Below, one piece after another: positions 56,106 through 64,000 of a stretch of 64,000 nt of DNA. The DNA is from Sphaerolaimus hirsutus. Taxonomy: Eukaryota > Nematoda > Chromadorea > Monhysterida > Sphaerolaimidae. The translations under genes were made by a program, and so were the position numbers. The notes under the pieces were generated by a model. It saw only the letters and a list, made by a program, of their open reading frames with translations. It did no database searches and was not told the origin of the DNA. Position 1 is the first letter of the stretch. Each line of letters starts with the position of its first letter. The stretch spans positions 17,521,206 through 17,585,205 of the forward strand of contig OZ038453.1 of NCBI GenBank assembly GCA_964036195.1, given 5' to 3'.

Positions 56106-56657
56106 GTATGAAGACTTTGTATTGTACAGTGGCGTTTGAGACGAGACTCCATGGAATTTCCATGATCACATTTGCATGCATATAGAGATGTTGGGCGAAT
56201 TCTATTTATAATAATTTTGACGGTTAGATAGACGTCTATTGTATATATTTATGAACAACATAACATTGGATCATTTCTGCTTTACGAGTAGACCCCCCTC
56301 GAATAACGTCCCATGTGAGACACAGGTGGCAATAGCGACACCTCTATATACATAAACCATGTAGAACACAAATATAGTTGTTTTACCCCTTGAATAACTA
56401 CCCTATCAAAACTGTTTGGTTTTGTTGAAAAATAACTTATTAATAATTTGTTCAAGAAAAACAATAAATACATACATAACCTTTATCAACTTCCGTTAAT
56501 GTATTTTATACATAAAACTGTAATAATAGACATAGGTAATCCTTGTAATTATTTCTCTTCTCCACTGAGCACTGACCACTGAAAAATTCTCTGAAAACCC
56601 CCCTGATAAAAACGATCAAAACCTAAATTTTCCACAATTTTCCGCCCCACATCACAG
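56106..56657. other. No gene; AT-rich with a MITE-like remnant
   Basis: A fragment around 56290-56410 has CCCCCCTCGAATAACG-type sequence resembling the CCGTATTT MITEs. Nothing else assignable. Confidence 0.35.
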
Positions 56658-56797
56658 CGTCCGTTCAGGCTACAACAAAATCAAATCAACAGCGCAGTGG
56701 GGAAAAGAAAGAATTTCAAAACAGATCCACCGCGCGGCGTGATTCCTCCATCCGCTTGACTGACACCCTTTTTGCACCTCACTTCATTCGAGTTTAG
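56658..56797 (+). CDS. Candidate terminal exon, unrecognised
   Basis: After CCCCACATCACAG a frame reads SVQATTKSNQQRSGEKKEF and on to a TAG. All three frames are fairly open here, which weakens the case. It is the only protein-like stretch in an otherwise repeat-filled 8 kb. Confidence 0.15.
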
Positions 56798-56909
56798 TAG
56801 ATCAAGATCTTGTTTCAGTCGTGTGCACTGCGCTGTATTTCAGATGGGGAAAGAGTGAATATAAAGTTGGGATGTGGAAAGAGTGAATATAATGTTGGGA
56901 TGGAAGGTA

Positions 56910-57115
56910 CCGTATTTCCTCGAAATACCCCCAGGGAGTTTATATTTTTAAGAGGGCACATTTTGAGATGGTGGGGATTAATCGAGGGAAGGGGTACTTC
57001 GAGGGGGTAATATTTTGCCAATTTTTAAAAAAATAACTCCCAATGGTTATTCGTTGTTTGTGACCTACGGAGGGGGGGGGGGGGGGTATTTACGTGGTGG
57101 TATTTCGAGGAGGGG
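56910..57115. mobile_element. CCGTATTT MITE, right end lost
   Basis: Left end CCGTATTTCCTCGAAATACC after TA. G-rich arm sequence near 57070-57115 ends TATTTCGAGGAGGGG without a closing ATACGGTA. Confidence 0.6.
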
Positions 57116-57161
57116 CTCATGTTTCATAAGCTCTTTCAGATCTGAGGGTATTTCAATACTA

Positions 57162-57553
57162 GCAGGATTCTCTCCGACCTTCGGTCGGGTTTTGTGGTTC
57201 TCTACAATTAATACCATTGGAGGAAATATGATAGTTTAGTTAAGTTTGCCCACATGCTAGGCATGTGTTTTGAAATGCGGTATGTAATGTACCAACAATA
57301 ACAAGACCAATACCAAAGATGCAATGTTTTGGAATGGATTTTTTGTAAACTTCTGTAAAATGGTTGGGCAGTGTGCAATTTGTGTGGTATAGGTTTTGTG
57401 ATATGATAGTGTGGTTTTTGCAAGGTGTCAAAATTTGTTCTTATCTTAAATTGGTTACATTTGTGCTTTGCTGTTCTTTTTGTGTTTGTAAATCCTTGTG
57501 GTATTAATTGTAGAGAACCACAAAACCCAACTGAAAGTTGGAGAGAATCCTGC
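57162..57553. mobile_element. TIR MITE, 392 bp, TA target
   Basis: GCAGGATTCTCTCCGAC at the left and its complement at the right extend to about 50-bp inverted repeats (with GGTTCTCTACAATTAAT), bordered by TA (57160-57161, 57554-57555). Confidence 0.8.
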
Positions 57554-57579
57554 TATAGGTACCCACTACTCAGAGGCTT

Positions 57580-58125
57580 GCAAAAACTGACACCCCAGTG
57601 GGGACCCCCCTCCAAATGGCATCACCCAGGGAACCCTCCAAAAGTGGCACCCCCTGGGAACCACCCAAAAATGGGACCCCCTAGGGCCCCACAAATATGG
57701 CACCCCCTGAGGACCACCAAAAAATGGCACCCCTTAGGGACCCCCCAAAAATAGCACCCCCTAGGGACCCCCCAAAAATGGCACCCCCTGGGGACCCCCC
57801 AAACATGGCACCCCCTAGGAACCGCCACAAAAATGGCACCCCCTGGGGACCCACCCAAAGTTGGCTCCCCCTGGGGACTCTCCAAAAATGGCACCCCCTG
57901 GGGACCTCCCCCCAAAATGGCACCCCCTATGGACCCCCCCCCCCACAAAAAAATATAGCACCCCCCTAAGGACCAACAAAAAACGGCACCGCTGGGGACC
58001 ACCCAAAAAATGGCATCCCATGGGGACCCCCTTGAAATGGCACCCCCATATGTGCCTCCAAAAAATGGCATCCCCTGGAGACCCCCCAAAAATGGCACCC
58101 CATGGGGACCCCCTCTAAATCCTGT
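57580..58125. repeat. Minisatellite, ~28-30 bp GGCACCCC unit
   Basis: About 18 imperfect copies of a unit like AAATGGCACCCCCTGGGGAC. Unit length varies by a few bases. The open frames across it on both strands reflect the repeat. Confidence 0.9.
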
Positions 58126-58260
58126 AAACACAGCCCCTAGTTTGGAAACTCCTGTAAACTCAGCCCCTAATTTGGAAACTCCCATAGACTCAGCCCCTAA
58201 TTTGGAAACTCCCATAAACTCAGTCCCTAATTTGGAAACTCCTGTAAACTCATTTTCAGG
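58126..58260. repeat. Tandem repeat, ~33 bp AAACTCAGCCCCTAAT unit
   Basis: Four copies of a unit containing AACTCAGCCCCTAATTTGGA. The same unit returns at 60515-60550 and 60910-61090. Confidence 0.85.
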
Positions 58261-60905
58261 TTTATGGTAATGTAGTGTCAAAATAGAATGAATATTTGAA
58301 ATAATCGCTAGCATCAATCCACAAATGCATCAATTCACAATCTTCAATTTTTTAGCCCCAGGGGTTAGACTTAAAGGTTATGGTTATGTAGAGTAGAAAT
58401 GGAGTGCACATCTCAAATCACTGCAATAAAAAACCCACAAATGCATCATTTCACAAATTGAAAGTTTTTGGGCCCAGGGGTTCATTATCAGGGTTTTAGT
58501 AATGTGGTGTAAAAATTGAGTGTATATTTGAAATCGCTACAATCAGAAACCCACAAACACATCATTTTATGATTTGAAAATTTTTAGCCCTGGGGGTTCA
58601 TTTTCAGGGTTATGGTAATGTAGTGTCAAAATGAAGTGCATATTTCAAATCAAGGCAATCAAAAAGCCAGAAATGCATCATTTCACAATTTCTAATTTAT
58701 TTTCAATTTTCAATTTAAGGCTTACAGTAATGTAGAGTTGAAATTGAGTCATTTCGAATCAGTGCAATTAGAAACCTGCAAAATGCATCATTTCACAATT
58801 TGAAATTTTTGGGTCTAGGGGTTCAATTTCAGGGTTTTAGTAATTTAGTGTCAAAATGGAGTGCATATTTGAAATTGCTACAATGAGAAACCAGAGTTGT
58901 GCAAATACTGGTATTTTTGGAAAACGTAAACGTAAATACCTTTTTCAAATCAAAAGTATCAATACTAAAATGTAAGGTATTTTTAAAATACCAAGGAATA
59001 CGTAAAATAAAACGTAAACGTAAAAAAAATTTTTACACACAGTATTTGCCATTGTGCTTTGGAAAATACCATTATTTTCACACGTCATGACTGGCGTCAC
59101 TCCCAGACCCTATAAAATGCCCTGTCAAATGTCATGCAAAGTGTCTAAAGTCATGCAAAATGCTCTGGCAGGTGGCAAATCTTTGCCATTTTGCTGGGCA
59201 TTTTACATGAGTTTTGACATTTGCATGAAATTTCACATTTTACAGGGCATCCTACAGAGTCTCGGATTGGCTGGAACCAGAGGTTGCACTCGCCCTGCCA
59301 GTTTCAAAATGTGTGCTACTCACAGTTGTTGCAACTGGCGTTGTCGGAATTCATCACAAAAAATTTATTAACGCAAGGCTCCACAAATAAACAAAAAGGT
59401 TTCTGTGTTCAGGATTTGAACACATTTATGATTATGTACCCAGTATTCCATGTGTAAGTGCAAGCGTGCAGTCACTTTTTCATATACAACTTTTTGTTTC
59501 TATGTATACATGTTACATTTATGCAAAGACATAAGAATATTGTTGGCTGCAGGTGGTGCAGCCCATTTGAACATGTGCACGTGTGAACGATCACAAGTTT
59601 TTTACGTTTTCCCTAGTACCCGGGTATTTTGGTCAGGAAAACGTAACAAAACGTAATGGTATTTTTGGAAAACGTAAACGTAAACGTAAGTATAAATACC
59701 CGAATAACCGGGTATTTCGGGTAAACGTAAATACGTTTTTCCAACTCTGTGAGAAACCCACAAATGCATCATTTTATGATTTGAAAGTTTTCAGCCCAGG
59801 GGGTTCATTTTTAGGGTTATGGTAATGTAGTGTCAAAATGAAATGCATATTTCAAATGAGTGCAATCAGAAACCCAAAAATGAATGATTTCACAAATTGA
59901 AAGTTTTTGGCTCCAGAGGTTCATTTTCAGGGTTATGGTTATGTAGTTTTCAGGCTTATGTAGTGTCAAAATGGAGTGCATATTTCAAATCAGTGTAATC
60001 AGAAACCCACATTGAATCATTTCACAATTTCTAATTTTTCAAGCCCTGGGCATATTTGAAATCGTTACACTCAGAAACCCACAAATCCATCATTTTATGA
60101 TTTGAAAGTTTTTGGCCCAGGGGGTTCATTTTTAGGGTTATGGTAATGTAGTGTCAAAATGAAGTGCATATTTTAAATTAGTGCTATCAGAAACCCGAAA
60201 ATGCATTATTTCTCAAATTGAAAGTATTTGGTTCCAGAGGTTCATTTTCAGGGTTATGGTCATGTAGTTTTCAGGGTTATGTAGTGTCAAAATGGAGTGC
60301 ATTATATATCAAATCAGTGCAATTAGAAACCCACAATGCATCATTTCACAATTTGAAAGTTGGCCCCAGGGATTCAATTTCAGGGTTATGGTAATGTACT
60401 GTCAGAATGGAGTGCATATTTCAAATCATTGTAATAAGTAACCCACAAATGCATCATATCACAATTTATATTTTTTAGCCCCGGGGGCCTCACTGAAGGA
60501 TTATGGTAATGTTATTGTTAACTCCCATAAACTCAGCCCCTAATTTGGCAAACACCCATCAACTCATCAGTGCAATCAGAAACCCAAGAATGAATGATTT
60601 CACAAATTGAAAGTTTTTGGTTCCAGAGGTTCATTTTCAGGGTTATGGTTATGTAGTTTTCAGGGTTATGTAGTGTCAAAATGGAGTGCATTATATATCA
60701 AATCAGTGCAATTAGAAACCCACAATGCATCATTTCACAATTTGAAAGTTTTGGCCCCAGGGATTCAATTTCAGGGTTATGGTAATGTACTGTCAGAATG
60801 GAGTGCATATTTCAAATCATTGTAATCAGTAACCCACAAATGCATCATATCACAATTTATATTTTTTAGCCCTGGGGGCCTCACTGAAGGATTATGGTAA
60901 TGTTA
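58261..60905. repeat. Diverged tandem array, ~118-bp unit, split by a hAT
   Basis: The unit contains GGGTTATGGTAATGTAGTGT, CAGTGCAATCAGAAACCCAC and TGCATCATTTCACAATTTGA. It runs 58261-58891 and 59750-60905, interrupted by the 58892-59749 element. A 389-bp block (from about 60190) is directly repeated (for example ATTATATATC at 60301 and 60690). Confidence 0.85.
58892..59749. mobile_element. hAT-like element, 858 bp, TSD TGAGAAAC
   Basis: Ends CAGAGTTG and CAACTCTG with perfect 8-bp direct repeats TGAGAAAC (58884-58891, 59750-59757). Subterminal zones are AAACGT/ACGTAA hexamer arrays. It contains the palindromic TGTAAAATGTCA-type repeat at 59095-59270. Confidence 0.93.
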
Positions 60906-61545
60906 TTGTTAACTCCCATAAACTCAGCCCCAAATTTGGCAAACACCCATCAACTCAACTCCCATAAACTCAGCCTCTAATTTGTAAACTTGTGTCAACA
61001 GCCCCTTATTTTTAAACTTCTGTCAACTCAACCCTAATTTATAAACACCCATCAACTCAACCCTGAGTTGAAAACTCAGCCCCTAAAAACTCAAGTTCAC
61101 CCCCTATACATGTGCAATTGCATTCTTGGGAAGCAACTTTGCCATCTACTAACCCTGTTTGTCAAGATTGTAACGTGTTTGTAAAGGGCATTTTGTACTA
61201 ATAAATAGTAACTGCATTGTGTGGAAAAACACACACGAATCAGGCAAAAAATGAGGCTGTGATTGTGCCCCTATCTTTTGCATTAGGCATCCTTTGCACG
61301 CAGTTCTCTCGAAAATATATAGGTGCAGATATACCATATTTCGACGAAATACGGTAAATATTTATGTATGGGTTCAGGTTGCATGTCCTTTGGGATCTAT
61401 TCAAGCTGTCGAATAAAATTAAAAAGTATGCATAATATTTACATACTTTACCTAAAAAGCTGAGAAGAAAAAGTTTTTATGAGAAGTTTTTCAATACAAA
61501 ACGTGTAGCTGTAGCTGTCACAATTAGATGTAACCCGCACAATGA
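60906..61545. other. No gene; end of the AAACTCAGCC array and a tiny MITE
   Basis: To 61095 it is the AACTCAGCCCC tandem repeat. After that the sequence is unique, except for a 21-bp palindrome at 61334-61354 (CCATATTTCGACGAAATACG plus G) between TA dinucleotides. Confidence 0.45.
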
Positions 61546-61549
61546 CCAG

Positions 61550-61835
61550 GGGGCAGTCCCAGATCTTGTAAAATTTCAAATGTCATGCAAAGCGTAAAAT
61601 GACATGCAAAATACCCTGGAAAATGACGAACATACTCTCACCATTTTCCAGGGCATTTTACATGATTTTTGAGAATTTGCATGACATTTGACATTTTCCA
61701 GGGCATTTACATGACTGTTGACAATTTGCATGACATTTGACATTTTTCAGGGCATTTTACATGACTTTTGACAATGTGCATGACATTTGGCATATTCCAG
61801 GGCATTTTACATGCTCCAGGATCGGCACCAGAGTG
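61550..61835. repeat. Palindromic repeat of the TGTAAAATGTCA family, expanded right arm
   Basis: The left arm CAGTCCCAGATCTTGTAAAA is answered by three consecutive right-arm copies of CAGGGCATTTTACATGA, showing arm-specific amplification. Confidence 0.7.
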
Positions 61836-61923
61836 TCAAACCGTGTGGTCCTAATGCGCCAAGTAAATTTCTAGCCTCATTCACTTAACACCGTCTCAAA
61901 GAGAAGCCTCTATAAGCCGTCAT

Positions 61924-62461
61924 TAGTGATGTAAAGGCACCGGGACACCGGACACACTATACTTATCTTACTTGTTTGTTCAAAATTTGTTGTCAGTTTA
62001 TGACAGAGATAGTTCCATTCTCTGTACAGCAACGACTCCGATCAGTAGACAATAGTGGCTATGGACATTGCAGTGAATTAAATATTTTATCTTTCATTTG
62101 TCATCATTGTAATTGCTTCATAAAAGTGATTGCCACATCATTCTGATCATTTTAGGTGCTCAACCATCAAAATCGGTTGAAAATTCATGGAAATATGCAC
62201 TTCCAAAGGTGAGACCACTGAGAAACTGCCCGATATTTACTTCAGAAATTCCAGCCCGGTGCGGTGCCTTTCGGTGCTAGCACCGGCAACCCGCCGGTGC
62301 CCTTCGGTGCCGGTGCCATTTTTTCCAAAAAGCACCGGTGCCGGTGCGGTGCGGTGCCATTTTCTGGCCGGTGCCCCAGGGTGCCAGGTGCCCTTTTCAT
62401 GCGTTGGCAAAGGTGCCGGTGCGGTGCGGTGCCATTTTTCCGGGTGCCTTTAACATCACAA
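61924..62461. mobile_element. hAT-like element, 538 bp, TSD GCCGTCAT
   Basis: Begins TAGTGATGTAAAGGCACC and ends GGTGCCTTTAACATCACAA, with perfect 8-bp direct repeats GCCGTCAT (61916-61923, 62462-62469). The right subterminal zone is a long GGTGCC/GCACCGGT array. Confidence 0.92.
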
Positions 62462-62752
62462 GCCGTCATAGGATCTCTAGTGCAGTGCACATGCTTAATC
62501 AATTATATTTACTTCATTGCACACGCAGTTCCCCGCAAGGCACCTGATGCACATGCGTTTGCGTGGCGTGTCTTGGGTTTGTGTTTCTCACTCGCGGTGT
62601 ATTTCTCCACTTGAGTTGACACCTAGAGCTACAGTTGTTGGGGTTGGAATAGAGACATACTTGATGGGGATCGATTGCGAAAGTTGTCAAGTGACAAGGA
62701 AAGTTATGAATCGTAAAGACTTGACCGCATGATTTATAATGGAATCAACTAC
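62462..62752. other. No gene assigned
   Basis: One frame after CACACGCAG (62531) reads PRKAPDAHAFAWRVLGLCFS and stops at 62616, but it lacks partner exons. I leave it unannotated. Confidence 0.25.
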
Positions 62753-62820
62753 CGTATTTCCTCGAAATACCCCCCGGGGGGTGATTGTTTCAGAGTGAGA
62801 ATTTTGAGGGGGGGGGGATT
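62753..62820. mobile_element. CCGTATTT MITE, left half only
   Basis: CCGTATTTCCTCGAAATACC after TA, followed by the usual GTTTCAGAGTGAGAATTTTG. The right arm is missing. Confidence 0.65.
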
Positions 62821-63299
62821 AAACGTTCACTGTTCTAACGTAACAATTCATTGTTTTTAACATTAAGAATTTAATTGTCACTTGACTCACCACTTGACCC
62901 ACTACTTACCACTTATTATACCTATTTCATGTCACTCGAGAACTCACGGTAGTAACATGTGTACTGCTGTATGAAATAAATATTCATGTGATACATTCGG
63001 AGTTGATTAAAAGCAATATTCACTGCCGACTTCACCAGAGGGACGTGTACAAAGCTTGCGAAGCAGGTGATTACCAAGTAGTCAATATTTTTGTCACAAT
63101 TGAATGATTATCAAAGCCTCAGTTTTGTAAAGTTCTCCACTAAATACTCATTTGTAAAAGTCGTTTTTCTGTAAACAGTCGATGTTGATGCTTTTTTGCA
63201 TTTGAGACTCGCATGGAATCGTGCCAGCCCTCAGCCAAGCAAACATATCCTGTCTGTTCCGAAATTACTGGGACAGTGCATTTTGGGTCAACAGTTACA
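62821..63299. other. No gene or repeat recognised
   Basis: AT-rich sequence with frequent stops in all frames. Confidence 0.4.
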
Positions 63300-63945
63300 C
63301 AGCAAAAATAGGTGTGTGAATAAGAGTGATGGGCAGTGAAGTGTCATGAAGTGTCTTCACACAGACATCCAGTGTCAGCAAAAAGACACTTCACTCACTG
63401 CAAAAAATATGTGATGCATCAGGATATGGGCTCGATGTGCATGAAGCAGTGCTCTTCCACACGCTTTCACAGGCATCACAACTTTTATAGTGAAGTGCCT
63501 TCCACACTCTTCACAAACACTTCACATGCTTCAAAAAATGTGGAAGAACTTAACATCCCTTGGTGCTTCCACACACTTAACTAACATATAGATTTGTGTG
63601 CAACACTAAATAAGCATGAAGTGTCTTCACACAGATTTTCGTGAAGCGTGTGGAAGCATTGGCATGCTTCATGAAGCATCAGGAACTGTTGGCATGACGA
63701 CACTTCACGACAGTTCACTGCACATCTACACACTTATTTTTTGCTGTGACTGCAACTGTGCAAGGTATGTAGCAATGGTTCGTCAAGTGGGCTCCATTTA
63801 TTTTGTTTGTTGTGCTGATGGTGAAGTGTGTGGAAGACACTTCACCTCACATTTCACTTCACTTCTTTGGGAAGCAAGTGGAAGTGTGTGAAAGTGTCTT
63901 CACAAAGACTGCTTCCACATGCTTCATGACACCATTTTTGCAGTG
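63300..63945. repeat. GTGAAGTGTCTTC-word element, relative of 55733-56105
   Basis: Left CACAGCAAAAATAGG, with TTTTTTGCTGTG at 63737. The interior is many inverted copies of GAAGTGTCTTCACA-type words. Boundaries are approximate. Confidence 0.5.
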
Positions 63946-64000
63946 ACAGCGATGGCAGTGACACCCAATATCACACATATGATGCCTCAAAGTGTGTTCA

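Noticed and set aside
57622-58317. A 231-codon open frame on the minus strand, the longest single frame in the window, Gly/Pro-rich
   Set aside because: It is a reading of the ~28-30 bp GGCACCCC minisatellite; frames are open on the other strand too and the peptide simply mirrors the repeat unit.
62187-62614. Frames rich in Gly, Ala, Pro, Cys near 62.3 kb
   Set aside because: They read the GGTGCC array of the 61924-62461 hAT-like element.

Overview
The window is from an animal, most likely an invertebrate. It holds spliced genes with GT-AG introns, AATAAA polyadenylation signals, a recognisable SLC2A (GLUT-type) sugar transporter, and dense non-autonomous DNA transposons. There are no bacterial-style operons, ribosome binding sites, rRNA/tRNA genes or CRISPR arrays that I can support. 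The species cannot be named from this sequence. Exon boundaries were chosen by reading frame, splice dinucleotides and phase continuity, not by transcript data.

Layout. (1) 0-6.8 kb: transposon-rich flank with nested hAT-like elements (405-1695), a tentative small-intron gene on the minus strand (1768-3005), several inverted-repeat elements and one candidate plus-strand exon (5425-5566). (2) 6.84-44.74 kb: a 12-exon SLC2A gene on the plus strand, predicted at 591 residues, whose exon phases all agree. Its introns are full of inserts: three elements with 17-bp-repeat ends, a hAT-like element, MITEs, and in intron 8 a 28.2-kb structure. That structure is bounded by PIF/Harbinger-like ends and TTA direct repeats, and is filled with two opposing arms of a 166/167-bp satellite. 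(3) 45.1-49.4 kb: a second convincing multi-exon gene on the minus strand, convergent with the first. It encodes an unrecognised membrane protein with a cysteine-rich domain, one membrane segment and a polar tail. The two genes meet tail to tail with AATAAA signals about a dozen bases apart. (4) 49.6-64 kb: essentially gene-poor repeat country: a 1.45-kb foldback element, three hAT-like elements with perfect 8-bp target duplications, MITEs, minisatellites and a 118-bp-type tandem array that one hAT-like element has split.

Two observations stand out. The first is the giant satellite-bearing TIR element inside a transporter intron. The second is a group of at least six elements whose ends carry short arrays of a 17-bp module behind a conserved-length 19-nt terminal block, five of them with 8-9 bp target duplications. 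Each element has its own version of the module, shared by its two ends.
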